Origin: Hyalella azteca
Lineage: Eukaryota > Arthropoda > Malacostraca > Amphipoda > Hyalellidae
Assembly (NCBI RefSeq): GCF_000764305.2
Contig: NW_025939252.1
Span: forward strand, 64,230-128,229
Direction: 5' to 3'
Length of the DNA: 64,000 nucleotides
Shown here: positions 1-13,861 of the stretch, in pieces
Position numbering within the stretch: the first letter of the stretch is position 1
How the letters are laid out: every line of letters begins with the position of its first letter
Made by a program: the position numbers and the translations under genes
Notes under the pieces: generated by a model
Database searches by the model: none
Seen by the model: only the letters and a program-made list of their open reading frames with translations
Told to the model about the DNA's origin: nothing

Positions 1-164
1 TTATTCATGTTGATGCCCGTTGATAAAGTGCCCAGAACTTGAGTTGTACATGAACGAACGTCAGTTGTCCGTTGTTGTGAAGTTTTAAATTGTTCCTGTA
101 GCTGTAAAGTTTACTCTCGCTCAACTATTTTAAAGCTACTCGCACACTAGGACAGCTGCTCACG

Positions 165-405
165 TCCTAGTAAAGTTCTTGTGCACTAGTAAAGTTCTAG
201 TGCACTAGTAAAGTTCTAGTGCATAAAGTTCTAGTGCGCTAATAAAGTTCAGCTCATGCCCTAGTATAGTTCTAGTGCACTAGTAAAGTTCTAGTGCACT
301 AAAGTTCTAGTGCGCTAATAAAGTTCAGCTCATGCCCTAGTATAGTTCTAGTGCACTAGTAAAGTTCTAGTGCACTAGTAAAGTCCTAGTGCACTAGTAA
401 AGTTC
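165..405. repeat. tandem repeat, CTAGTGCACTAGTAAAGTT-like unit
   Basis: About a dozen imperfect copies of a roughly 18-base unit (CTAGTGCACTAGTAAAGTT), interspersed with a longer variant containing CAGCTCATGCCC. CTAGTGCACTAG is a palindrome, so the array can form hairpins. There is no coding content. Confidence 0.85.
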
Positions 406-1785
406 AGCTAGCGTGGCTGAGAGCAGCGTGGGAATCGCCCTTTCTCGCGCCGCGGTTACGGCGCCTCGGGAGTTTTTACGTCGCCGGGGTTGTGGCGTTG
501 CCGCTTTTTGCTGCCGACACAAGATCATTTAAGTTCAGATTTTGACTTGATGCCATCGGCTGCTGCCACTAACTCCGCCAACTGGTTAGCATGACGGCCC
601 AAATAATCCAGTAAAATTTATGCTCGACGCTATATGGCTTCTCTAAATCTCCGCATTAGACTTACGAAAAACTCGACTGACTGGTGAATTCCGTCGCGAA
701 TCTGTTAGGTTCTGTTCCATATCGGGGAAATTCTCTAGAGTTCTGTACGCCGTCCATGTGTCGTCGTTTCGAATTAAAAAACTTGTTTAAATCAACTGAG
801 ATCAAAAATGACACTAAACCTTTCAATACTTATCTTCCATTCAATATTGGTGATGATGATGAATTTATTTATCATTCATTTAATTATTAATTTATCATTC
901 ATATTTATCTTTATTGCAGAATGATGAATATCCTACAAATTTAGAACTTGCTTTCGTCGAACTTCTGAAGTTTTAGACCTGTGAAATATCGCTTAGAATA
1001 TTATAGTTTTCAGACAATCTGACAAAATATGTTTATGCGAGTTGACAGAAATATCACGCATGCTTCTATGATTCTTATTTCTATAGTAACGTCATGTCAT
1101 GATACCGCGTGATTTCTTATGTCATGTGCATGTATGCTGGCCTTCAAGCTGCAGCACGCGTAAGATTGATTGATTATCTTTTATTGTTTATCAATTAAGA
1201 TCCGTCTCAATTGATTATCTTTTATTATTTATCAATTAAGATCTGCGTCAATTAATTATTTCGGTGTTACAAACATCATCCTGGGAGATTTTTAACAGAA
1301 ATGCAGCGATGTTTCAGTTCAGCTTAGTAAATTGTTTTTAAATTAAAATCGAAAGTATAAATTACGATCTTGAATTAACTTACGCAATTCAGGGTAACTA
1401 CAAAATTTAGTGTATCAGTGAATTATATTATCTTATTGTGTATATATTCATTTCATTCACTGAGTGAATGAAAGGCATACTTTAGCTCATAGAAATTCAA
1501 TTACAAATAATCAGCCTGCTGAACGTCGCAGTGCTGGTTGTTAATAAATATTTTAAAATTTCTCTATAAATCGTGCGCCACGCAGAAATGTTCTATTAAT
1601 TACCTGTCAAGATTAGTTTAATTTATTTGCAGCAATTTTCGCCACAACAACGCCCTTTTAATTTGTTGATGAGGTTTAGTAGCTTTATGAAAGACTGCGT
1701 CGAGATCCCGCGCCGCAGCAAGAGCTTCACCTCATGCAGCCTTCACACGAGCTTGATGGATCGCTCTCGTCCAGACACAAAAAAT

Positions 1786-1950
1786 TCAGAGAACACAGAA
1801 TATACGAAAGCTCATAATATTCTGAGCACACACAATATACGAGAGCTCAAAATATTTTGCGTACACAGTATACGAGAGCTCATAAAATTCAGAGCACACA
1901 GAATATACGAAAGCTCGTAATATTCTGAGCACACACAATATACGAGAGCT
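1786..1950. repeat. tandem repeat of about 36 bases
   Basis: Four to five diverged copies of a unit containing ACACAATATACGAGAGCTC followed by a variable tail with ATATTCTGAG. Short open frames in both strands here are products of the repeat. Confidence 0.8.
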
Positions 1951-2035
1951 TGCCTTGAGCTTCCAGGTCTCGGTGTCAGGGCGCTTGCCCGCGGCGCATC
2001 GTTCTGTACGCCGAAAAAATGTGCGTTTCAAGATT

Positions 2036-2160
2036 TGCGTGTGAGGGATGAATGAGGCTCGTGAGTTGTGAGTGCGTGTGAGGGATGAATGAGGCGCGTG
2101 AGTTGTGAGTGTGTGTGAGGGATGGATGAGGCTCGTGAGTTGTGAGTGCGTGTGAGGGAG
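2036..2160. repeat. tandem repeat of about 38 bases
   Basis: Just over three copies of a unit built from GTGTGAGGGATGAATGAGG and CTCGTGAGTTGTGAGTGC. The periodic reading frames on the minus strand reflect the repeat only. Confidence 0.85.
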
Positions 2161-4481
2161 AACTTGGCCTCATGACAATATGTCGTGAGTCGCCTCCGCG
2201 ATACGAGCAAGCAATCACGTTTAAAGCTTCCTTCAATGCAAGCATGAGCACTTGCTTTACAATTCCTCGATTTGGCCTCCACAAAATTGCAGATTTTGCT
2301 TTTCGTTCACATTTTATTGTTATGTAATTAAATAAACTTCTCTGTATTTTCATGAAGCTAACAACCTTAACATGAGTGCAAGTTCCTGATGCAATAGATG
2401 CGAAAACTGGGAACGTAAGCCTTAGTACTAATTCTTAATAATCGCAATCCTGGAGTTAAATTTGAAATTAAAGAATACTTTACGATCTTATTTTGTAATT
2501 TTAAGAAGCAGATCGGCTGCTGGAGAGTACAGTCGCTTGCTTGACTGTTGCGTAGACAAAACTAACGGTCAGCAGCCACGACGCGCAGCTAAAGCTTTAT
2601 GCGAGTAAAAACATTAATACTTAGTGGCTGGTTACATGAAGTCCTCCACTTGCTTCAGTAATTGTTAATACCAAAGTCTAGGTCAGGCTTTCAGTCTTAT
2701 TGATGTCTGGGTAAATAAGGGCTTTGAAGATGGCGGTACTTGTGTTGGGTGTACTGATTAATGGACGATGTTTTGTCCTGTAATTGTTTTTGACCATAAA
2801 AAGGATTTACATTTGTTGTGTGATTGCACATACAATTATTGGATATTATGAACTATCCATAACACATATTTAGAATAATTATCTTTAGGTGCTGCTTTTT
2901 CGATGAAAATATTTCACGCCCTAGTTTACAGACATATGTAGTCTTTTATATACTTACGGGAGTCATTGTTTTGATGGCATATCAAGTGACCGAAATTCAA
3001 CGTAAATTGAAAATATTGGAAAATACTGCATGTAGCATGACCAAGCAGTTACGCTAATGTATACATTTATCTTCGGGACCATAGAATAGTATGCCCGGTG
3101 CTGCTGGCTGCTAACGCGACGAATTTATTAGAACGGTTGACGTGCACGATGTGCTGGGTATAGAGCGGGCAGATGTGTTGCTATGCGGTTCCTCACTGCA
3201 ACAAAGAACTCCTTAGGTTACTATGGTTATGAGAAGCTTTTACTATGACAGGGAGTGTGACGTATCAGATTTGTCGTTATTTATAGTTTTTGCCAAAGAT
3301 TTGGGACACGTTCGGGATTTTTCTTTTCGATTTGATGGTGTTCAGAAGGCCTTCACGTTAAGAAGTGCAAAACTAATTTTGCTGCGGCGTTAAACTGCAG
3401 TAAGCATCGCTTCACATGGCAATAAACCTTTATGAAACGTGCACAAAATTTGCACGCTATACTTTCAATATCTAAAGTTAAGTGTAACATATGTACTGTT
3501 ATTATTGCTAAATTAGAAAGTATATTCAATTTTCATCTATAGTTTGTGAATTCTTAATGCGATACCTAAGTAATAACGTTTAAAATTACAATTGTTCTGT
3601 ATTTTTATCGTAATTTTTTCTCGCAGTTTTAGTTTAAAATGCTTCAGCCATGCCACAAAAGTATAGAAACTTTCCTGAATGCGTGAACTCATTTTTTTTT
3701 TTTGTTCTGCGAATCGGAAAGATTCCATGTTTTTTTTCAGACGGCGTATCTATAGTGAAAAGTTTCAAACATAACTTTTACCTACCATCAGATAAAACAC
3801 GACTTCAAACCTCATTATCCTACACCCTGCACCACGGTTTTTATTATACATGTAACTCTATAGTCTATAACCAACGTCGTTCACGCTAACATGTCTCTTC
3901 TCACGCCAGTGAGACCCTCAACTTGCCTGCGCTCTGCGACTTCCTTTTTAGCTGTTTGTTTGGGCTGCGATTATATTTTCCTGTCGCGCATTTTCTTCAT
4001 ATGTGTTTGAGACCTTGTTCGTTTTGTGAAGTTTGTGCGATGTCGGTGCATTGCCTTGATTGCGTCATCGCGAGTTGCGCGTAGCTTTCGTATGATGGCT
4101 CGGACACCTGGTGACAAACACCGCTCAATTGTGGATCTAAAATCTGAAACAATGTTTTAGGAATGAAACATGAGGGTTTCGTTGATACCGAAAATTAATT
4201 ACCATATAAGATATTTTCTGTGATATGTATTATACAAATCTTTAGCTGTTCTAAGCAGGAAGCTCATTTAAAAAGAACTAGTGTACTCGGATATAAGAGA
4301 AAAAAGTAATTTATACAATTTTGAAGATTTTCAACCTCTTTCAACGATATTTTAGGTATTCAGTAACAGTTATAAACTGTTATTTTGGTTGAATGCGGAG
4401 AATTCGAAAAGTCATTGAATGTTAATTAAGAGCTCTTACGCGTTGACACAGAAGTCAGATGCAGCCTTAGTCTTATAACGT

Positions 4482-4676
4482 GAACAAAGTGCAGGCTGTT
4501 TGTGAACACAATGCAGGTTGTTTTTGAACAGAGTGCTGGCTGTTTGTGAACAGAGTGCAGGCTGTTTGTGAACAGAGTGTAGGCTGTTTGTGAACACAAT
4601 GCAGGTTGTTTGTGAACAGAGTGCTGGCTGTTTGTGAACAGAGTGCAGGCTGTTTGTGAACAGAGTGCAGGCTGTT
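4482..4676. repeat. tandem repeat of about 21 bases
   Basis: About nine copies of a unit close to GTGCAGGCTGTTTGTGAACA, with single-base variants (AACACAA versus AACAGAG). Confidence 0.85.
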
Positions 4677-6375
4677 AGGCTTGTTTAAAAGCTGTGATGG
4701 ATCCACACTCAGGTCACCCCATCCGTCAAGGCATGGCCAAACGATCTTCACATTCGGCTTTGCTGTCTTGAGACGGTCATTGTTATGTACCACAGTTTCT
4801 GATGTGCGTTTGCTTCCAATCGCAGCGCAGCTAATCCTTCACAAAGCCTTGTTATATTGGCAGTTATGTGCTCACAGATGTGCCGTTAGCGCCATGCCCG
4901 CTGGCGGTTCCCAGGCTACGAGTTGGGCAAGGGAGTGGCTCAGCTCTATTAGGGCATTTGACTGTCGCACTTTTGCAGTGAGACTTTCACACTTTCCGTA
5001 GCGTTTTTTTTTCTTGTGGCACATTGTTAAGAAATCTTACTAAATTCTGTGGCAAACTAAAATATTTCAGTGGTTAATAATTTGTCAAAACCTCCTTAAT
5101 TACTAAATGTGTAATGTGGTGCGTTAAAATAACATGCACAAAGTTCTGTAAGTTAGCATAAAAATAGATGTTATTTTATCAGCCGTCTTTCGTGGTTATT
5201 TTTGTACTCATTATGTGCCAAATTTGCACTCGAGATAACTGTTGCAGAGATTACGGGTTCAAAAACCTTTTTTAGATATACAAAGTGAAGGTAATCCGAT
5301 GTTAAGATCTAATCAAGACCAGAATTCTCTCGCACATGTTGTTTTTAATGAGTTTCTAGGCCGTGCTTCGTCTAAGTACTTAAAAAATTTTAATTTAAAA
5401 AATAAGCCACTGTCAGTGAAGCAATTTAAATGGAAAGGCGAAATTTCTAAATCCAAAACCTTTTACACATTAAAATAGACTCACAACTTACTTGATAAAT
5501 TCAGAAGCAAAACAAATTTTTCCGAGAATCACGTGCTAGAATTTATTCGCTCATCTTTCCAGTCCCTCTGGTTGGCCAATAGTTGGGAGATTAAGTGAAG
5601 TCACCACGCTGTCTCTGTGAGCAAATCTCTTCAAGTGTTTTTTGGAAGCTTGAGATCCTTTGAAGTGTTTTCGAACTTGCCAACCTCTTCCACGAAATTT
5701 TTCTACCTGGAGATCTGGCAGCTGTTGAAGGGACCTTCACTTTTATTGTTGTCGCAGTCTAAATGCTACGCTCACACTGCAGAGTGATATTGTTGATAAT
5801 CAGGCGAATTCTGATGATCAGGCATTGAATTCTATTTGAAAGTGTTCAATAGTGTTTAATAGCCACTATTGAACACTATTTGAAAGTTTTCAATAGTGTT
5901 CAATAACGGCAACTCTGATGCACATGTTGTGCGAGAATTGATAGATAAATAAATTATCAAATTATCTTATCTATCAAATTTTGATAGATAAAATTAGGAC
6001 TTGCGTAGAGCAATGAAGAGATATATAATAATATCTACCAACAAATTTCTGCATGTTTAAAAATTGCGTAAAAGTTCTTGACCATCAATTTGGTTCTGAT
6101 TAAAATATTCATGAATGAACATGGTTATTCTTGACACTTCAGTTTATTATTCCGTGATGCTGCTATACATCGTGAAATTCAGTTTTCAACATTTTCCTTG
6201 AGTTTAAAATTAATGTGGATTCTTTTAGTATTGCGTTTTTTAAGTGTATAATATTGATTGAATTATAAAAAATATAGCATTTATTCTGAAAACTTATGAA
6301 CATCACACGTCTATCCAATGCACTTAACAGTGCGTTTTCGTTCTGCAGAGAAAAACGTGACGAGCTATCAAGTTA

Positions 6376-6525
6376 TGCGCACAAAGCTGCATCCTTCCCT
6401 CGCCTGCATGCGCACAAAGCTGCATCCTTCCCTCGCCTGCATGCGCACAAAGCTGCATCCTTCCCTCGCCTGCATGCGCACAAAGCTGCACTCTTCCCTC
6501 GCCTGCGTGCGCACAAAGCTGATTT
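6376..6525. repeat. 33-base tandem repeat
   Basis: Four and a half copies of a 33-base unit beginning GCGCACAAAGCTGCATCC. Because 33 is a multiple of three, all frames show periodic open reading on both strands, which is a repeat artefact. Confidence 0.9.
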
Positions 6526-9500
6526 CTTCCTGCCTTCTTCCTGCGTAATTGCATGTATGCATGTAAAAATTGATAGTAATGATTAGTGTTGATGGTATAA
6601 TAAGATGGCACGTCATTTCACATTGAATAGTTCAAATCATTGGTTTATATTACATCTAGTCTGCGTTAAGTGCCACGTCTTGCAGCTGCTCAACATCTGC
6701 ATAACAAAAACTCAAGAAATGTGTCATAGCAGCACAGAACAGCCATAAGCTCTTGTTCCCCTCACCACCATGAGTGAGTAACCAAGCCCTGGGAGCCGTG
6801 TTAGTGTTTATGAAGCAAGACGATACCCTCACAGCCCTCAGCGGTCCTGTGACTAGCCTGCACTCTTGTGAGGCCCAAACAAGCGCTCTATCTTCCTTTG
6901 TACGTGAGCGCCTTCATCGAACAGGTTCTGTTTTGCATCTGAGACTTCGCAGCATAGCTTTGATAATCTCATGGCTATAAGTTCTATTTGTAATGCTTAC
7001 AGCTCTAATTTCTATTCGTGAAGGGAAACATCTGGCTCGATATGTAAGCGCCTAAAATACTGAATCCGAGACGAAATGCGTGAAAGAAAATCGTTGCGCA
7101 TATGCGAACAGACGGATCTTAATCACGCATATTTTAGTGACGCGTGTGTGGCCAGAGTGTCCAATGTCAGCCATGCATGCATATAGCGACTATTCTGCTG
7201 CCAAATCCATTCCTCCTACAAGCCAATGATCAAACTATGCTCGTGGCTCACGTTAATAAAAGTTTCGCTGTTAAACTATAATTTCTTAGGCTTAATTGTA
7301 AACACAAATTTAATAAGGACAAGATTGACCTGACGAGAAAATACATCTTTCATTTCCTTACCTATTTGTTTATGTTAATGCTGCACCATCGCCTTTTTTC
7401 TTTATGGAAAGTTTTTCTGATTGTAAAGGCTGATTCTCATTCGGAAATTCGGGTATTTCTTCAACTGGGTACTTTTATTTAATCCGAAACAACAATTGCC
7501 ACGAAACTGGCTAGAGCGCGCTGGAGGCGAAACATACATTTTGCGACGTTTCGGAACGTGAAAAAAGGCCAAGAGTTGGACTTCTGAAGGTCGTGATTGA
7601 TTTATTGTTATGAATTAAAAGTTGAAAATTCAATTCTCATGAATTCTCATAGAACAAAGATAGGAAATGCTACCTCAGCATTAAAGACAAAATACAGCTT
7701 GATGTGCAGTCAAATCATCCTGTTATTATATCGGAGTTTATCCTGCGTCTGGGACAAATGTCGCAAAATATACGAACATTTCTATCCAGGTTTCTTTATC
7801 CCTATATGAGACTCTAATCTTGCAAGATCAATTAAAGCTCAAATGTCATGTTTCTCTATCCTCTTGGGACTCAAATTTCAAGAAATCTCTGAAGGTTTAG
7901 ACGCCATGTCTCGGCATCTCTGTGGGACCAGACGCCAACTCCGTTACAAAGCTGGGGCAGGCAGGTGCGAGTGTTTGCTTCAGCGCCGTGTTTGGCTGAG
8001 GTTTTAGCCGTCGTGTTTGCGGGTAGGGAGGATGTGAGGTGCTGATGTGTGAGTCCACATCCATCAGTATGCACTGCCTTAGCAAGGATATGCAAGCCTG
8101 CTGAAGCCATTGCATTAATTACTTGTATACATAATTAGCAACAGAAGTGTTTTGTAGTAATGTTACCCAGTGATACCAATGACTATTCGGTGAACAGTTC
8201 TGCTTGAAAAATTATTGGGATTGTTTGCATTTGTTCATCTGCGGTTTCTTGACCTCAAAGGTCAACTTCCTTCCTTGAACTCTCTTTTTTATTTCGCCTC
8301 TCATTGTTGCAGTCTCTTTCTGTACGGCGTGAAGACCGTTGCCTCCTTATATTCGAGACCTCTTGATTATTTCAACCTCTGAAGATTCAACGGTCATGAA
8401 ACATTTTTTGCTGTTTCGAGTTTGTTCATTTCAATAAAAATTCAGCAAGAATGATTTTGATTATCCTTGCATATTTCGTTTTACTTGTTTCGCAGTCTTT
8501 CCCAGACTCTTGGTCTCCCGCCAGAGTTACATCTTAAGTAGTTATGCTCCGACCAATTCTCGTGTACGTCTTTTAAATAACAATCATGACGATGTTTGTT
8601 GTTTGAAGTTCATGGCTAAGCGAAAGATGCATTACGCTACACAATTATGTGAATTATTGTTTCTTTTGATTACCTATTCAAAGATTACCTGTTCAGTCGG
8701 CTGTAACTTGAAACGAAAAATAGTTATTTTCACTTGTATTATTGGAATAATTTTCTTCTTTCATCTCATGCAGCCTCTTGCAGCCCATACGTGGCGTCTG
8801 CTGGTTGCCCACACCGTGTGACCGTCGCGACTGCGACTTTTGTGTTACGTTTAAAAAGGCGCGTGTGAAACAGCACGTGTGAGTTCCCTCTTGCCACATG
8901 GGCCTTTATATCGCCAAATTTAACTATTTGACCTTTTTATAAATTGTATTGGGGTACAAAAATTTATGATAGCCCCGAGGCCACTGTATTGTTAAATGTA
9001 TTAAAAACATGAAACATCCAATCGTTGCAATACCAATTAAGAAATCAATTGTTAATTTTGGTCTGTTTTGGCATTTTTTCGTGTGTGGATGTAGCCGTTT
9101 TCTCTTCTTCATGATTGCTTGCTCCTCTACCAAGCCAACCCACTCAGCTCGGGACCAATTCACGGCAAAATTTTGTTTTATTTGCGAAAATTCTGAGTCA
9201 CGTATCAAGAGTTTCCGTTTCATGTTAACTATTGTTTACTTAATTTTAAGATTGTTTGCCCAACTTTCATTACTATTTCATAACTTTTCATCTTCATTTC
9301 AGGATTTTTGTAATCTCTAGACTACAATACATGATTACAATACAATACATGTGTGAATAAAATGCAGCAATTAATTATGCTACTGTAATTGGTATACAAT
9401 TGGAAAGGAGTAAAGATGATTAAATTTTCATTATGATGAATATCAGTTTCATTATGATGAATATCTCAAATTTCAGACTGGAAAGCATACGTAATGGCTG

Positions 9501-10667
9501 TCATCACATATATGCTTCAAGGATCTACTCTATCACTGCACTACATTAATTTTAATGTGACTTTTCATGGTTCGGGAGCATCTATTTTACGTCGGTAGCA
9601 AAGTTCGATGAGCGTGGAGGCTTGAATGGATCTCACGAGTTCGGTATAGATTTATTTCACAGTTGTGGTGTATCGATCGCGTGGCTTTTAGATCGTTAAA
9701 CGATCTGGCATTACCGTGCGCTGGTGCTATCCATTGACGTCACTTTTTCTCTGTCGTGTCTCTTACAGTTCGTTTGTTCGGCGTAAGGCTTGGAACATCA
9801 ATAATACTCAGAAAAATTAGTTCCGTGGGTAAGAAAGCATTTCACTATTTGGAAAATATGACTTTGACTCAGCTCATTTTTCTAAGTGTTCGCAGTAAAA
9901 CATTGAGGTGAAGTTTAGATGTCGCTTCGCTGTTTTCCCGGCAACTGAAACGCGCATTGCCTCCTTTGAAAGGAAACGTAGCTTTGGATTCGGTAATTGT
10001 TAAGTTGACGTTGTTGTGATTGACATTCTTAGGCAGAACGAAGAAATTGTAAGTTTGATGATGGCATGACGCAATGTATGGTGATGATAAGCATTAATGA
10101 TTTATGCATGGTGATATGCATGGTTGTTGGTTATGCATGGTTGTTGACTCATACCACAGTGATCATGAGTAACTCGGGCAACTGGAACCTAGATAGAGTA
10201 ACGCGACACACAATCTTCTTTGTAAGTATTGTGTAAGAAAACTACATTGATCGAAACAATCAAAGAATGTTTTTTCAGTTAACCTCAAAACAATGGAACA
10301 ATCATCCCATTAGATTGTATCAAAAATCTTACAAACTACATTCTAGTTACGCAACAGGCACAGGCGTACTATACTCGCTGTCGATTGGACCGTTTGGTTC
10401 TCATCGAATAATACATAAAATACATTTTAATATTCGGTCCATCAGCGCCTCTAGGAGCCCCAAACTACGTTCACATAATCAAGCGATGCCCGACACGACA
10501 TTACACCAAGTCAGTCATGTTAGCCGGTGATGGGCACGCAATGCCCAGGGCTTCTGTAACCGCATGTCTCGAAACGTGACTTCGACCTCCGCGCGATGCG
10601 CTTCTGACGCCTGCGGCGGTCATGGCTTTCTCCGCCTCAACCATCAGAGTGTCTATCACTCAAAAGA

Positions 10668-10942
10668 ATTAGTGGGTCATATATTGTCCAAATATTGACA
10701 CCCTAGTGGGTCATATATTGTCCATATAGTGACACCCTAGTGGGTCATATATTGTCCATATAGTGACACCCTAGTGGGTTATATATTGTCCATATAGTGA
10801 CACCCTAGTGGGTATATATTGTCCAAATAGTGACACTCTTGTGGGTCATATATTGTCTAAATAGTGACACCCTAGTGGGTATATATTGTCCAAATAGTGA
10901 CACCCTAGTGAGTCATATATTGTCCCAATAGTGACACCCTTT
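10668..10942. repeat. tandem repeat of about 34 to 36 bases
   Basis: About eight copies of a unit containing CCTAGTGGGTCATATATTG and TCCATATAGTGACA. Copies differ by single substitutions (CATATAG or CAAATAG) and by small deletions. Confidence 0.9.
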
Positions 10943-11379
10943 CTAGTCCACAGCACTCGCAGGGAGCGGACGTAGCACTGATACTTATTTTTTTCGATGC
11001 GGAACCCAGCTAGAATGACACGCACAAAGGCACAGAGTGCATCTCTATTTTGACTAAGTTTCACTAGATTTCTTGAGTGTACGGTCACTGGCTGTCAAGA
11101 CGGTGATTGGTAGCATTTTTGTTGAAGCGATCGCCCGAGCATCGATCGGCGATGATGGACTTCAAGTCTCCGGTAATTGTCAGGATATCTGGGAGCGATT
11201 GGCCTAACTTCAGGGTGATTGGCCTAACTTGAGCGGTGATTGGCCGAGCTTCAGTGGCAATTGACCGGGTACGATGGCTGCTGATCATTTGCTCTGATGC
11301 CACAGCACAAAAAGACGTTCCCAAAACCGGGACCAGCGCTGTGGGAGCGGAAATGGATCGCCCTCTGGCGACTGTCCAC

Positions 11380-11485
11380 ATGCCCTCTTCCCCAACCCCG
11401 CTCCCCCACACTTTACCCCCAAACCCCCCTTAACCCCCCACCCCTATCCCTCTGGCCTCAACCCATCTCGCCCCAACACCCACTT
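11380..11485. other. C-rich low-complexity tract
   Basis: A polypyrimidine run with many CCCC and CCCCC blocks separated by a few bases. The minus strand therefore has repeated GGGG blocks that could form G-quadruplexes. No gene is visible around it. Confidence 0.6.
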
Positions 11486-12132
11486 TCTTTCACTACGAGA
11501 AATAAATTAACGTTACAATTTCAATTAAAATGTTATTGTATTAGTAAAGAAATAATTTGTATCTTTATTACAATTTACAATTCTTCATTGTAGTATTGTA
11601 ACTTGTAAAAGTGACCTATATTAACTAATGCGAATAATTCCTGATCTATATTGCTGTAAAGAGCTCTTGACATTTAAAGTTTTAACCTGTTCAATAAATA
11701 GATAACCTTTGGTAGGTTTTGTACATTTTGATTTTCATGGCTGAAAACATTTTCTTCTCTACGGAAACTAATCTTTTGAATTTTCTGCCTATTTATGTCT
11801 TGTATTCACGACATATTTCACTATATTCACCCTCCGACCTTGTCTAAGACAAAATGGCTTGTTATTGGTGCCGGTTTTTGCGTTTCAAATTTGGGCATTT
11901 TCTTGATAATGCTGAAGTTATTCAATATCTGTCGCGAACGTGCGGATGGAAAAAATTTCATGTCTCACAGTCGCTTTGCAGTGAGTATTATTCTTATCCT
12001 ACAGCCTGTATAATATTGTATATTTTATTACGGATTTGCCAGCCTAAACTCCTGCTTCTGCTGCGAGTTGCAGGCCACCGCGTCACTCAGCATGAGGCGT
12101 AGCCAATGCCTAACTGCAGGGCTGGTCCTCTT

Positions 12133-12303
12133 CGGGGCTGCTGCGGGTGTTGGTGTTGCGGGTGTTGGTGTTGCGGGTGTTGGTGTTGCAGGTGTTGGTG
12201 TTGCGGGTGTTGGTGTTGCGGGTGTTGGTGTTGCGGGTGTTGGTGTTGCGGGTGTTGGTGTTGCGGGTGTTGGTGTTGCGGGTGTTGGTGTTGCGGGTGT
12301 TGG
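12133..12303. repeat. 15-base GGTGTTGGTGTTGCG satellite running into a gap
   Basis: Eleven near-perfect copies of GGTGTTGGTGTTGCG, ending where the sequence becomes N. All frames stay open through the repeat and the Ns, so the long reading frames here are artefacts. The gap probably reflects an array too long to assemble. Confidence 0.9.
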
Positions 12304-13168
12304 NNNNNNNNNNNNNNNNNNNNNNNNNNNNNNNNNNNNNNNNNNNNNNNNNNNNNNNNNNNNNNNNNNNNNNNNNNNNNNNNNNNNNNNNNNNNNNNNN
12401 NNNNNNNNNNNNNNNNNNNNNNNNNNNNNNNNNNNNNNNNNNNNNNNNNNNNNNNNNNNNNNNNNNNNNNNNNNNNNNNNNNNNNNNNNNNNNNNNNNNN
12501 NNNNNNNNNNNNNNNNNNNNNNNNNNNNNNNNNNNNNNNNNNNNNNNNNNNNNNNNNNNNNNNNNNNNNNNNNNNNNNNNNNNNNNNNNNNNNNNNNNNN
12601 NNNNNNNNNNNNNNNNNNNNNNNNNNNNNNNNNNNNNNNNNNNNNNNNNNNNNNNNNNNNNNNNNNNNNNNNNNNNNNNNNNNNNNNNNNNNNNNNNNNN
12701 NNNNNNNNNNNNNNNNNNNNNNNNNNNNNNNNNNNNNNNNNNNNNNNNNNNNNNNNNNNNNNNNNNNNNNNNNNNNNNNNNNNNNNNNNNNNNNNNNNNN
12801 NNNNNNNNNNNNNNNNNNNNNNNNNNNNNNNNNNNNNNNNNNNNNNNNNNNNNNNNNNNNNNNNNNNNNNNNNNNNNNNNNNNNNNNNNNNNNNNNNNNN
12901 NNNNNNNNNNNNNNNNNNNNNNNNNNNNNNNNNNNNNNNNNNNNNNNNNNNNNNNNNNNNNNNNNNNNNNNNNNNNNNNNNNNNNNNNNNNNNNNNNNNN
13001 NNNNNNNNNNNNNNNNNNNNNNNNNNNNNNNNNNNNNNNNNNNNNNNNNNNNNNNNNNNNNNNNNNNNNNNNNNNNNNNNNNNNNNNNNNNNNNNNNNNN
13101 NNNNNNNNNNNNNNNNNNNNNNNNNNNNNNNNNNNNNNNNNNNNNNNNNNNNNNNNNNNNNNNNNNNN
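12304..13168. other. assembly gap (865 Ns)
   Basis: Unresolved bases. The left edge is inside the 15-base satellite. The right edge is in unrelated sequence rich in GTCCCGG-like words. Confidence 0.99.
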
Positions 13169-13171
13169 ACA

Positions 13172-13325
13172 CAAGTTTTAAAGTCCGGGACAGAAGTCTT
13201 GTCTCGGTTCATACGTTTATTCCGGGACAAATTTTACCCTCTGTCCCGTTATTTTTTTCCCGGAATTTTCTCGTCTCGTTTCGTCTGTCCCGGTTCATTT
13301 CGAGAAAATTATTTCGAGACGCAGG
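13172..13325. repeat. degenerate GTCCCGG-rich repeat
   Basis: Words such as TCCGGGACA, TGTCCCG and CCCGGTTCAT recur in both orientations, interleaved with TCTCG(T)TTC. This looks like a decayed satellite or foldback sequence beside the gap. Confidence 0.45.
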
Positions 13326-13517
13326 AGTCTAATGTACGGTTGTTGGGGCTTCTGTGGGTGTTGTTGTGGATGCAACCGTAGTAGGTGCTGCTAATGTGGC
13401 TGCCGCGTGGTGCTCCTGTATGTTTTGCTGCATCGCGTTCTGATGCTGGGGCATCTACCAGTTTTAGTAGAGGTATTTTCTTTTGGTTCCGTTGTGCGTG
13501 CCGCTGCGCTGTTATCT

Positions 13518-13606
13518 CTGATCACAACATTACGACATATTCTCTGATCACAACATTACGACATATTCTCTGACTACAATATTACGACATATTTTCTGAT
13601 CACAAC
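13518..13606. repeat. 26-base tandem repeat
   Basis: Three to four copies of a unit of the form TCTGATCACAACATTACGAC followed by ATATTC. Confidence 0.8.
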
Positions 13607-13861
13607 TAACTGGATTGGACAACACTGGACGATGTGTGGTGGAAAAGTCTTGGATAAGAGTCCTGGATAAGAAGAACTCAGCGTTCTTAGCGTAGAAAGG
13701 AACAAGTTTTGGATAAGATGTAACTGGAGGATGTGTGGTGGCTTGGCCAGGTCGCACGCACGTAAGGCTCGGGTGTCGCCGCAGGACACAAGACATCTTG
13801 TGGCGTCGCACGCAACGCTTCAGGGCACCGTCGCCATGGGCGCACATCCTGTCAGCTGCTG

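Noticed and set aside
160..410. CRISPR-like array because of short regular repeats
   Set aside because: It is a eukaryotic tandem repeat with no unique spacers.
8510..8821. 103-codon open frame as a membrane protein
   Set aside because: It has hydrophobic stretches, but AT-rich sequence gives these by chance, and it shows no homology or splice context.
12028..13381. Open frames of 340 to 440 codons on both strands
   Set aside because: They consist of a 15-base repeat and Ns; the Ns have no stops by definition, so there is no coding evidence.
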